DNA of 41,365 nucleotides, taken from Pseudovibrio ascidiaceicola. GTDB taxonomy: Bacteria > Pseudomonadota > Alphaproteobacteria > Rhizobiales > Stappiaceae. The position numbers were made by a program, and so were the translations under genes. The notes under the pieces are model-generated. The model did not search any database, was not told the origin of the DNA, and saw only the letters and a list, made by a program, of their open reading frames with translations. Positions 31,308 through 39,491 of this stretch are shown here, piece by piece. The stretch's first letter is position 1; each line of letters begins with the position of its first letter. Location: NCBI RefSeq assembly GCF_900114245.1, contig NZ_FOSK01000023.1, positions 1-41,365 of the forward strand, written 5' to 3'.

Positions 31308-32593
31308 TTATTGTAGGATCCATAGCCATACTTTGCGGCCTGTTGCTGCTTGGTGTTAGCGTTCATCTGGCGTTTGGCGCAATTCTTGTTTACCTCGCCT
31401 ATATGGGCGGCCACGATGTGGCGGGCTACTTGCCAACCGGTCATTGGAAAATGAACTCCGTGGTGCTGCTGGCTATTCCGCTGTTCATTATTGCAGGCGG
31501 CATTATGGAGAAGGGCCGCATTGCTGCCCCTCTCGTTGCGCTTGCTGAGTTGTTCATTGGGCACATCAAAGGTGGTTTGTCTGCGGCGACGGTGCTTGCC
31601 TCCGGTATTTTCGGTTCTATCTCCGGCAGTGCAAACGCGACCCTGACCTGTATCGGTGGCATCATGATGCCTCACCTGCGCAAGGCAAACTATCCTCAGG
31701 GGCAGTCTGCTGCGTTGATTGTGAGTGCAGCACCTCTTGGCCTTCTCATTCCGCCAAGTGCTTCTCACATTCTTTATGCGTGGGTTGCTCAGCAGTCCGT
31801 GCTGCGTGCGTTCCTGTCTACGGTTATTCCGGGTCTGATCCTGATTACGCTGCTGATCGTCGTGAACCAGTTCATGCTGCGTAAACATAAAGACATCAAG
31901 CTGGAGCAGCGTCCGGAGAACTTCAATTTCGAGTTCAAGAAGCGTGGTCTGAAGGCGTTTCCTGCTCTGATGATGCCAGTGATCATTCTTGGCGGCATCT
32001 ATGGCGGTGTGATGACTCCGACAGAAGCTGCTGGTGTGGCTGTGATCTATGCGATCCCTGTTGCGATCTACATCTACCGTGGCCTGACCTGGAAGACCTT
32101 CCGCGAAACCGTGCTGAATTCCGGCATTACCATTGGTGTGGTGATGGCGATGATCTTCATGGTGCTGATCGTTAGCCGCTTCCTGATCTTTGAAGACATC
32201 CCAGCGATTGCAGAAGAGTTTGTCTATTCCGTCTCAGAAGATCCAATCATGATCTTGCTGATGGTGAACCTGGTGATGATTATCATCGGTATGTTGATGG
32301 ATGATATCTCCGGTATCCTGCTCTCCACACCGCTGCTGCTGCCAATTGTGCAGGGCGTTGGCATGGACCCGATCCACTTTGCGGCTGTTCTGGGCGTCAA
32401 CCTGGGCATGGCGAACATCACGCCGCCGACTGCGCCACTGTTGTATCTGGGATCCAAGGTGACGGATACCTCTGTCGACAAAATGCTGAAGCCGACGCTG
32501 ATGTTCATCTTCTTTGCATGGTTGCCGACACTGGTGTTGACCACGTTCATTCCGCAGCTGGCTCTGTACATTCCAAACTTGCTGCTGAACTAA
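31304..32593 (+). CDS. dctM: TRAP transporter large permease subunit (DctM)
   Basis: A 429-residue membrane protein with about twelve helices, the ion-coupled translocation channel. Family signatures are FGSISGSANATLTCIGG, GLLIPPSASHILYAW, GVMTPTEAAGVAVIYAIPVA and LGVNLGMANITPPTAPLLYL. It overlaps dctQ by four bases, so translation is coupled. A strong terminator follows. Confidence 0.93.
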   Translation: MIIVGSIAILCGLLLLGVSVHLAFGAILVYLAYMGGHDVAGYLPTGHWKMNSVVLLAIPLFIIAGGIMEKGRIAAPLVALAELFIGHIKGGLSAATVLASGIFGSISGSANATLTCIGGIMMPHLRKANYPQGQSAALIVSAAPLGLLIPPSASHILYAWVAQQSVLRAFLSTVIPGLILITLLIVVNQFMLRKHKDIKLEQRPENFNFEFKKRGLKAFPALMMPVIILGGIYGGVMTPTEAAGVAVIYAIPVAIYIYRGLTWKTFRETVLNSGITIGVVMAMIFMVLIVSRFLIFEDIPAIAEEFVYSVSEDPIMILLMVNLVMIIIGMLMDDISGILLSTPLLLPIVQGVGMDPIHFAAVLGVNLGMANITPPTAPLLYLGSKVTDTSVDKMLKPTLMFIFFAWLPTLVLTTFIPQLALYIPNLLLN

Positions 32594-32621
32594 GCGTTTT
32601 GCAAAATGATGCAGATTTGAA

Positions 32622-32654
32622 AGAGGCGGATGTCGATGGCATCCGCCTCTTTTT
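32622..32654 (+). terminator. Rho-independent terminator after dctM
   Basis: AGAGGCGGATG and CATCCGCCTCT form a perfect 11-bp stem with a seven-base loop and end in a T run. Confidence 0.92.
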
Positions 32655-33179
32655 GTGAGGGAGCCCCTGAGTTTTTAAGGGGATCTTGAGCTTGAGAGCT
32701 AAGGCTTTGGGTAGGGTGAAACTAAAAGAATCAGTATTCGGTTTTTGGGTCTTATAGTTAACTTGTGGGAACTGTTGGATTTCTCAGAGACCGCTTGCGT
32801 AAATAAAATTCAATGACAGGTGGTATTTTAGAGGGAGTGAATGAATATCTATAAAATTTTATCTTTCTATATATGCTCAGTACTTTTTTGGATTGAATAC
32901 AATTGATGTTCTTTCTTTGTTATTCTATTTTTGATGAGGTGTTTCGCATGTTTAGCTGTAATGCGTTTTGCATGATTTGATTTGTTATTTGAGTGTTCTT
33001 GTATTCATCTATGTATTTTATTTGGTTTAGCTTGCTTATGGTTGGGTGATATCTTGAGATTTTAGGGTACCATTTGTACTATGAAAAAATATATTGATAA
33101 AAATCTCTACACGTGATTTTACTCTGTTAGATTTTCTTTTTGTTTTTCCCATGGCCGGAAAATCAGGGGCGCTGTAATG
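32655..33179. other. AT-rich gene-free region upstream of the lap operon
   Basis: About 525 bases with clearly lower GC than the surroundings, dense in A/T tracts and TTTG runs, and without a protein-like frame. It is probably the promoter/regulatory region of the adhesin secretion operon. I could not pick one promoter with confidence. Confidence 0.5.
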
Positions 33180-33245
33180 ATGAAACACCGCTGCCTTTGG
33201 TTGTTTGAGGTAAACGCCGTTCATGGAAAAGTCATTGGGGTGTAG
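33180..33245 (+). CDS. Possible 21-codon leader peptide before the TolC gene
   Basis: ATG at 33180 (another ATG three bases earlier) opens MKHRCLWLFEVNAVHGKVIG plus V and a TAG at 33243-33245, three bases before the next gene's ATG (33249). The TolC gene's only ribosome site (GGGG 33237-33240) lies inside this frame, so translation of the leader would affect it. No good ribosome site precedes the leader, so this is tentative. Confidence 0.2.
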   Translation: MKHRCLWLFEVNAVHGKVIGV

Positions 33246-33248
33246 GCA

Positions 33249-34613
33249 ATGCTTTTTCGAGGTACTTCTGTTGCACTGTTGATGTGCGCGTTGGGGGTGA
33301 CGTCTGCTCATTCTGCGTCTTTACGAGATGCTGTTGAAACCGCCGTTCTCACTAATCCAGACATTGTAGAGTCCGCTGCAAACAGAAGGGCGCGTGATCA
33401 GGAATTGCGTGCTTCTCAAAGTGCGTTCATGCCGAAGTTGAGTGTGAATGCTTCTTTTGGTGCGGAGCGCTTGCGCAGGGCACAATCCAACACCACCGAG
33501 CAGTGGCGTGCCGCCAAGCAGGTGAGTGTTGAAGCTGAGCAGCTGTTGTTTGACGGTTTCGGCTCAGTGAATGAGATCTATCGCCAGAGCGCCCGTGTTG
33601 ATGGTGCTGCTCTGCGTGTTCTGGAACGCTCTGAAGCGATCGCACTTGATGCTGTTGAAGCCTATGTCGATGTTGTGCGCCATCAGAAGATTCTGAACAA
33701 GTCTAAAGAAAACACGGCACTTCACCAGCGTCTCGCACGTGAAGTGAAAGAGCGTTACGATGGTGGTGAAACTGGTGCTGCTGATCTTGCTCAGGTGCAG
33801 GAACGCGTTGCCGCTACTCGCATGATTACAGCAAGCGTGCGTAAGTCGTTGCTGGATGCAATGGCTAAGTATCGCCGCGTCGTTGGTGTCGCTCCAAGCA
33901 ATCTAGGTGCTGTTTCTGCTGCAAACTCAGCTGCTGCAAAGAGTTTGTCTTCTGCGTTGGCAATGTCTCGTCAGAGCAATCCGCTGATCTTGTCAGCAGA
34001 GGCTGATACGGATGCTGCTGGTTTTGCGATTGAGCAGAGCAACTCTTCCTTTATGCCACGGGTTACTCTGAATGGTTCTGCCAACTTCGGAGATGACCTG
34101 AACGGTTATGAAGGTCGTAGCGATGACTACCGCATCATGGTTCGTCTGAGATGGAACCTTTACAATGGCGGTTATGACAGTGCGATGCGTGGCCGTGCGG
34201 TTGAGCAGCATGCAGAAGCACAGGCACGTGTTGATCGTATGCGCCGCGAAACTGACGAAGCTGTTGAGCAGGCATGGGCGTCTGTGCAAACAACACGCGA
34301 GCGCATCTCCGCTCTGCGTCAGACCGTTTCTGCCAACCAGCGTGTTGTGAGTGGCTACCGTCAGGAATACAACATTGGTCAGCGCTCATTGCTGGATGTA
34401 TTGAACGCAGAAAACGCGTTGTTTAACAGCCGTATCGATCTGATCTCTGCAGAATATATTCTGAAGTTCTCTACCTATCAGCTGCAAGGTACCACTGGTA
34501 ACCTGCTGGCGATGTTCAACATCACTCCACCAGCTGAATCAAGAGCGGACCGCCGCGGGAACACATCGATCTTCCCTCAAGCTGCGGGTTTCCAGATTGA
34601 ACCACTTCGTTGA
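33249..34613 (+). CDS. lapE: TolC-family outer-membrane channel of a type I secretion system (LapE-like)
   Basis: A 454-residue outer-membrane factor that forms the exit duct for the giant adhesin. It has a signal peptide ending near AHSASL, then two OEP repeats. The first has SLRDAVETAVLTNPDIVES and YVDVVRHQKIL; the second has RWNLYNGGYDSAMRGRAVEQ and YRQEYNIGQRSLLDVLNAEN, the typical TolC/AggA ending motif. It is first in the order channel, ABC exporter, adaptor, protease. Confidence 0.9.
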   Translation: MLFRGTSVALLMCALGVTSAHSASLRDAVETAVLTNPDIVESAANRRARDQELRASQSAFMPKLSVNASFGAERLRRAQSNTTEQWRAAKQVSVEAEQLLFDGFGSVNEIYRQSARVDGAALRVLERSEAIALDAVEAYVDVVRHQKILNKSKENTALHQRLAREVKERYDGGETGAADLAQVQERVAATRMITASVRKSLLDAMAKYRRVVGVAPSNLGAVSAANSAAAKSLSSALAMSRQSNPLILSAEADTDAAGFAIEQSNSSFMPRVTLNGSANFGDDLNGYEGRSDDYRIMVRLRWNLYNGGYDSAMRGRAVEQHAEAQARVDRMRRETDEAVEQAWASVQTTRERISALRQTVSANQRVVSGYRQEYNIGQRSLLDVLNAENALFNSRIDLISAEYILKFSTYQLQGTTGNLLAMFNITPPAESRADRRGNTSIFPQAAGFQIEPLR

Positions 34614-34651
34614 TGGTGTAATCTGCACGCATAGCCGAAATTTTCTTCAGG

Positions 34652-34676
34652 AAGGGAGCCTTTGCGGCTCCCTTTT
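34652..34676 (+). terminator. Terminator between the TolC and ABC exporter genes
   Basis: AGGGAGCC and GGCTCCCT form an 8-bp stem around TTTGC, ending in TTTT. It lies 26 bases before the exporter start and may reduce read-through from the channel gene. Confidence 0.75.
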
Positions 34677-34701
34677 GTCGTTAAGAATGATGAGACTGTA
34701 A

Positions 34702-36879
34702 ATGACCGTCGAGACTGAAAACTCTGCTGAAGTGACCATCAAAGATCCGCTTATCGAGGCGATCAAGTACATCGCCAGAAGCTACGGTAACTACGCAACC
34801 GACTCTGTCATTTTGGCTGGGTTACCTTACGATGGTCAGCGGCTTTCCATCAAACTGATTGAGCGAGCATCCTCGAATTGCGGAATGAGGGCGGTCACGG
34901 TCAAAAAAAAGGCTGGAACGATACCTGCGATTTCATTGCCTGCGATACTTGTGTTTGAGGATGGAAGCCTTCGTATTTTGAAGGAACTAAATGAGAGTAC
35001 TGGTCATGCTTCGATTGTTGATGCGGAGAGGCCAGAGGAGCAGCAAATTCTCTCAATTGCTGCGCTTGAGAAGCTTTATAGCGGACATGGTATCTTCTTT
35101 AAGCCCGTTAATATGACGTCTGAGAATAATGGCATGGGATCAGGCAGGGACGGTCATTGGTTCTGGAGTGTTATTGCAGGCTTCTGGAAGGATTACATCC
35201 ACGTTGCAATTGCTGCGCTGGTTATCAATAGTCTGGCGTTGGCCTCACCGCTTTTCATTATGAATGTTTACGACCGTGTGCTGCCAAACTTTGCTATTCC
35301 AACACTCTGGGCACTTGCGGCAGGTGTACTTCTTGCTCTGGTGTTTGATGGTATTTTGAAGACCGCGCGTAGCTCAATCATCAATATGACCGGCAAACAG
35401 GCGGATCTGGCCATTGCATCGCGAATTTTCTCGCACGCTCTTGGGCTTGATCTAGAGAACCGACCAGGATCGACCGGACAGTTTGCTAATCACATCAAGG
35501 AGTTTGAGACCGTTCGTGAGTTCTTCACGTCCTCCTCCTTGGTGGCATTGATTGATATGTGTTTCATCGGCTTGTTCATCATGGTGCTTTTCCTGATTGT
35601 TGGGCCGATTGCTTATGTGCCGCTTGCTGCTGTTCCGGTGGTTATTCTGATCAACTTACTTGTTCAGCCTGCGCTTGCTGGTTCTGTTGATCAGGCCACA
35701 AAGGAAAGCGCGATGCGTCATTCCGTGTTGGTGGAAAGTATCGCGAATATCGATACCATTCGCGCGTTGAATGCCGAGAGCTCTATGCAGATCAAGTGGG
35801 AGCGGTCTGTTGCCTCTAGTGCTGCAGCTATTTTGAAGGGGCGTTACTGGTCTACATTGGCCCAGTCGCTGACAGGCTTTGCGCAGGCTCTGGTGTCCAT
35901 CTGCATCGTTGTCTGGGGTGTTTATCTGGTCAATGACGGCGCTGTGAATATGGGTGGGCTGATTGCCGCGATGATGCTTTCGGGGCGTGTTCTTGCGCCT
36001 TTGTCATCAATAGCGGGTACGCTGACACGACTGCGTCAGACCATGCATTCCTACAAGATGCTGTCTGGTCTAATGGATCTACCTGCGGAACGCAGACCAA
36101 ATCGGACTTATGTAAACAGCCGCATCACGTCTGGTGCGATTTCCTTCCAAAATGTGTCATTTCGCTATCCTGAGGCCGCCGAAGATTCTTTGCGCAATGT
36201 GAGCTTTGAGGTTCGGCCCGGAGAGACGATCGGGCTTATTGGACGTGTGGGTGCCGGTAAATCGACGGTTGGGCGTTTGTTATCCGGACTTTATACGCCC
36301 TCAGATGGTGCAATTCTGGTCGATAAGATTGATACGCGGCAGTACGATCCTGCAGATCTGCGCGATGGTGTCGGGTTCCTGTCACAGGACAATGTGTTGT
36401 TTAGTGGCAGCCTGCGAGAGAACATCGTTGTCGGACGGCCTCAGGCTTCCAATGAAGATATCTATCGTGCCGCCCATATTGCAGGCGTTGAGGATTTTGT
36501 TGCGACACATCCTCATGGGTTTGACATGCAGGTGGGTGAGGGGGGCCGTTTGCTCTCAGGCGGGCAGAAGCAAAGCGTCGCGCTCGCCAGAATGTTGCTG
36601 CGCCAACCGCGTTTGTTGTTTTTAGATGAGCCGTCCAGTCATCTTGATACAGCGTCGGAGCGTCGGTTGCTGGAGCGTCTGCGAGAGTACAACTCGCCTG
36701 ATACCACGATGATCATTAGCACTCATCGAACTTCCTTATTGCAGCTTACAGACCGTTTGGTTGCCCTTGATAGGGGGCAGCTTGTGGCAGATGGACCACG
36801 GGATTTCGTGATTGAGAAGCTCCGTACCCTTGGTGCGGCGCGGAACGAAGAGCGCCAGCGTCGCGCGGAGGGTGTGTGA
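34702..36879 (+). CDS. lapB: Type I secretion ABC exporter (LapB-like)
   Basis: Inner-membrane ABC protein that energises secretion of the adhesin. The 725-residue protein has an N-terminal C39-peptidase-like domain without an evident catalytic Cys (about 1-140), six membrane helices (about 155-440) and a nucleotide-binding domain (about 475-720). That domain has Walker A GRVGAGKST, signature LLSGGQKQSVALARMLL and Walker B LLFLDEPSSHLD. The degenerate peptidase domain is typical of exporters of RTX/Lap adhesins with C-terminal secretion signals. The adaptor gene starts two bases after its stop codon. Confidence 0.92.
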   Translation: MTVETENSAEVTIKDPLIEAIKYIARSYGNYATDSVILAGLPYDGQRLSIKLIERASSNCGMRAVTVKKKAGTIPAISLPAILVFEDGSLRILKELNESTGHASIVDAERPEEQQILSIAALEKLYSGHGIFFKPVNMTSENNGMGSGRDGHWFWSVIAGFWKDYIHVAIAALVINSLALASPLFIMNVYDRVLPNFAIPTLWALAAGVLLALVFDGILKTARSSIINMTGKQADLAIASRIFSHALGLDLENRPGSTGQFANHIKEFETVREFFTSSSLVALIDMCFIGLFIMVLFLIVGPIAYVPLAAVPVVILINLLVQPALAGSVDQATKESAMRHSVLVESIANIDTIRALNAESSMQIKWERSVASSAAAILKGRYWSTLAQSLTGFAQALVSICIVVWGVYLVNDGAVNMGGLIAAMMLSGRVLAPLSSIAGTLTRLRQTMHSYKMLSGLMDLPAERRPNRTYVNSRITSGAISFQNVSFRYPEAAEDSLRNVSFEVRPGETIGLIGRVGAGKSTVGRLLSGLYTPSDGAILVDKIDTRQYDPADLRDGVGFLSQDNVLFSGSLRENIVVGRPQASNEDIYRAAHIAGVEDFVATHPHGFDMQVGEGGRLLSGGQKQSVALARMLLRQPRLLFLDEPSSHLDTASERRLLERLREYNSPDTTMIISTHRTSLLQLTDRLVALDRGQLVADGPRDFVIEKLRTLGAARNEERQRRAEGV

Positions 36880-36880
36880 G

Positions 36881-38188
36881 ATGAAGAACTGGGATTACGC
36901 AACCGATATCCGTGCAAGTTTGCAGACCCGTCCTCCTCGTGCTGCCACGCGTGTCATTCTAATTGTCTTCGTGGCTTTGGCTGCTGGGATCACATGGGCC
37001 TCTCAAGCTGAGCTTGAAGAGGTTACACGTGGTGAGGGGCGGGTTGTGCCGTCCAGCCAGATCCAGATTGTACAGGCGCCTGAAAAGGGCATTGTAAAGT
37101 CTCTTCTCGTGGAAGAGGGGCAGATCGTTCAAAAGGGGGACGTTGTTGTCCGGGTGGATGATACAGGCTTTTCTTCGCAGCTAGGTGAGCTTCAGCAGCG
37201 CCAGTGGAGCCTTTTGGCACGTGCTGAGAGGTTGATGGCGGAAGCAAGTGGTGTGCCTCTGGAGCTTTCTGGTGAGCTTACAACCAATGCGCCGGGTCAC
37301 ACGTTTGAAGAAGAGCAGGTCTATCAGGCGCGCAACCTGCAGCTCACGAGTGAAATTTCCCTTTTGAAAAATCAGCGTTTGCAGAGAGAGCAAGAGCTGG
37401 AAGAGCTGCTTGCTGAGAAACGTAAAACCGCTGTCACCATGGAGACGCTGGCGCGTGAAGTGGAGATTAATGAGCGTCTCTTCAAACGCAAGGTGCTTCC
37501 TGAGATTGAGTTCCTACGTCTTAAGCGCCAGCTTGATGAAGCGCAGGGCAGTCTGGAGGTGCTGAATGCCTCTATCCGGCGTGTCACGTCAGCTGGACAG
37601 GAAGCGGAAGAGCGCATTGCCAATGCGCAGACGGTGTTCCACGCCAAAGCACGTCAGGAACTAGCGGCTGCGCGTGCTGAACTTGCGGTAATAAATGAGA
37701 CCATTAAGGCGGCCAGAGACAAGGTTCAGCGGACGGATCTTGAGGCCCCTGTCTACGGTGTGGTTAATCAATTGAATATATCCACAATCGGGGCTGTGGT
37801 GCAGCCTGGAGAGCCTTTAGTCGAGATTGTTCCGCTGGAAGATACGCTTCTGATTGAAGCGCAGATTAGTCCTCAGGACGTGGCATTTCTTAGGCCAGGT
37901 CAAGAGGTTACGGTCAAAATCACTGCCTATGACTATTCCATTTATGGAGGTCTGAAAGGCAAGCTGGAAAGGATCGCTGCGGACTCCACCAAGGACGAGC
38001 AGGGTAATCGATTTTTTAAAGTCAATGTCAGAACAGATAAAAACTATCTTGGGACGGAAACGGATCCTTTACCAATAATACCAGGAATGGTGGCCTCAAT
38101 TGATGTTTTAACCGGTTTTAAAACCGTGTTGGATTATATCCTTAAGCCTATAAACAAAGTGCGTTCGGAAGCACTTCGCGAGAGATAA
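36881..38188 (+). CDS. lapC: Type I secretion membrane fusion protein (LapC/HlyD-like)
   Basis: A 435-residue HlyD-type adaptor that joins LapB to the outer-membrane channel. One membrane helix lies at about 23-42. Then come EEVTRGEGRVVPSSQIQIVQ and APEKGIVKSLLVEEGQIVQK (lipoyl/HlyD motif), a long coiled-coil hairpin (about 110-290) and APVYGVVNQLNISTIGAVVQ in the second half. It closes with the conserved PIIPGMVASIDVLTGFKTVL and DYILKPI. Start 36881 has GGAGGG eight bases upstream; an alternative ATG at 36812 lies inside lapB. Confidence 0.92.
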   Translation: MKNWDYATDIRASLQTRPPRAATRVILIVFVALAAGITWASQAELEEVTRGEGRVVPSSQIQIVQAPEKGIVKSLLVEEGQIVQKGDVVVRVDDTGFSSQLGELQQRQWSLLARAERLMAEASGVPLELSGELTTNAPGHTFEEEQVYQARNLQLTSEISLLKNQRLQREQELEELLAEKRKTAVTMETLAREVEINERLFKRKVLPEIEFLRLKRQLDEAQGSLEVLNASIRRVTSAGQEAEERIANAQTVFHAKARQELAAARAELAVINETIKAARDKVQRTDLEAPVYGVVNQLNISTIGAVVQPGEPLVEIVPLEDTLLIEAQISPQDVAFLRPGQEVTVKITAYDYSIYGGLKGKLERIAADSTKDEQGNRFFKVNVRTDKNYLGTETDPLPIIPGMVASIDVLTGFKTVLDYILKPINKVRSEALRER

Positions 38189-38216
38189 TTCCGAACGCCT
38201 GACAAGGGGCGTCAGG
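38161..38216 (+). promoter_or_regulatory. Tandem hairpins at the lapC/lapG junction; second one displays the lapG ribosome site
   Basis: GCGTTCGGAA (38161-38170) is perfectly inverted as TTCCGAACGC (38189-38198) around the lapC stop codon. Immediately after, CCTGAC (38198-38203) pairs with GTCAGG (38211-38216), leaving the seven-base loop AAGGGGC, which is the lapG Shine-Dalgarno. The stem's last base touches the ATG at 38217. The two hairpins share base 38198, so they may compete. This looks like translational control of the protease. Confidence 0.5.
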
Positions 38217-39122
38217 ATGTTTTGTAATAGGTTTTGGACCGCCGGCAAATGCCGTGCGGTAACGAAGGATTATTGCGTCTACAAAGCTGCAGTTCTTGGG
38301 TTTGCCGGTATTGCGCTTGGATTTTCTCAATTTGTTTCTGCGGCTGCTGCATTGGAGCCTCAAACTCCATATTTTCCAACCGATCTTGCTTCTGTTGCTA
38401 CTCCTGAGCCAGTTCTTGTTGCCAAAGTGCGATTGCCTGTTCCAATGGCCAAGCCTGAGCTACCTGCCATTGAAACAGCATCTGCGCATGGTTCTAATAC
38501 TGAGTTGAATACTCCCACACGTAATCTACAGCGTATGGTTCGTTCTACTGCCGGAACTTCCATCGACAGGCGCTGGAACATCATTACAACTCAGATGGAT
38601 CGGATTACGGGCTCTTCTAAGTGTTTGAATAGTAGCGATAAATGTGAGGTTAGCGTTTTAAATACCTGGGGCAATCTGATTAAAGCCGCGCGTAAACTTC
38701 CGCGCTATAAGCAGCTTGCCTATGTAAATCGTGGGATCAACGCACTCATCAGCTATAAGAGTGATCAGCAGGTTTGGGGGCGCAGCGATTATTGGGCCTC
38801 ACCAATTGAAACGCTGAGTCAGCGCAGAGGAGACTGCGAGGACTATGCTGTCTTAAAGTATTGGACCTTGAGGGAACTGGGTATTCCTGCGGAAGATATG
38901 AAGGTGGTTGCAGTCTATGACACGAAGATCGGCCAGTATCATGCAATCCTCAGTCTCTCTTATAAAGGCGGAGAGTATGTGCTTGATAACCGCTTTGGCC
39001 GGGTTGCACTCAAGCAGGATACCAAAAACTATAAATGGGTGCATGTGGCTGGTAGTGGCCAACAGCTTCCGCAAAAGGTGAAATTTACATCTCTTGCCGC
39101 AATGACACGCGCGTTTAATTAG
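38217..39122 (+). CDS. lapG: LapG-type periplasmic cysteine protease (bacterial transglutaminase-like, BTLCP)
   Basis: Cleaves the N-terminal TAAG site of the LapA-type adhesin to release it from the surface; in known systems it is restrained by the c-di-GMP receptor LapD. The 301-residue precursor has an N-terminal signal segment (about 20-45) and a Pro-rich linker, then the catalytic domain. The triad is visible as Cys207 (RRGDCEDYAVLKYW), His242 (GQYHAILS) and Asp257 (YVLDNRFG). AAGGGG 38204-38209 gives the start. It follows lapC by 28 bases, at the end of the secretion operon and just before the adhesin. Confidence 0.92.
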   Translation: MFCNRFWTAGKCRAVTKDYCVYKAAVLGFAGIALGFSQFVSAAAALEPQTPYFPTDLASVATPEPVLVAKVRLPVPMAKPELPAIETASAHGSNTELNTPTRNLQRMVRSTAGTSIDRRWNIITTQMDRITGSSKCLNSSDKCEVSVLNTWGNLIKAARKLPRYKQLAYVNRGINALISYKSDQQVWGRSDYWASPIETLSQRRGDCEDYAVLKYWTLRELGIPAEDMKVVAVYDTKIGQYHAILSLSYKGGEYVLDNRFGRVALKQDTKNYKWVHVAGSGQQLPQKVKFTSLAAMTRAFN

Positions 39123-39151
39123 AACCGCGAATCTATTTTTAAAAATCTATC

Positions 39152-39191
39152 AAGAGCGCGTTGCAAGGGGCAAAGAACGCGCTCTTTTTTT
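39152..39191 (+). terminator. Rho-independent terminator after lapG
   Basis: AAGAGCGCGTT and AACGCGCTCTT form a perfect 11-bp stem with a 13-base loop, continuing into a long T run. It separates the secretion operon from the adhesin gene, which therefore has its own promoter. Confidence 0.92.
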
Positions 39192-39392
39192 GTTTGAAAA
39201 TACCCTTCTTTCCTGAGCTTTACTCTCCAGAAAACGGCATTTCCCGTTAATAACTTCGCTACCCTGTATAGGGAGCGGTGTTTAACAAAAAGTAAAATAC
39301 TCAATAAAATTTAATCAAATTAAAACCTTGGTCGCAGAAACGTGCGAATTCAGGGTGTTGCCGGACTGTGACGGAATTAACGATGTTAAAAA

Positions 39393-39404
39393 TTCCTTAA
39401 GGAA
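39393..39404. promoter_or_regulatory. Palindrome TTCCTTAAGGAA upstream of the adhesin promoter
   Basis: A perfect 12-bp palindrome five bases before a probable -35 element (TTGACT 39410-39415). Candidate operator for adhesin expression. Confidence 0.35.
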
Positions 39405-39409
39405 ATGAT

Positions 39410-39438
39410 TTGACTTTTATCATGATTGGCAAAATTAT
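39410..39438 (+). promoter_or_regulatory. Possible sigma-70-type promoter of the adhesin gene
   Basis: TTGACT, 17 bases, then AATTAT at 39433-39438. The -10 match is moderate. A start near 39445 would leave a leader of about 47 bases before the ATG at 39492. Confidence 0.35.
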
Positions 39439-39491
39439 CGGCGCAATTGCTAAAATTTTATTAAAACTGTTTATGCGTCGGGTTTGCTAAA

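Noticed and set aside
36206-36625. Plus-strand frame inside the ABC exporter gene
   Set aside because: It overlaps the nucleotide-binding domain with Walker motifs in the other frame.
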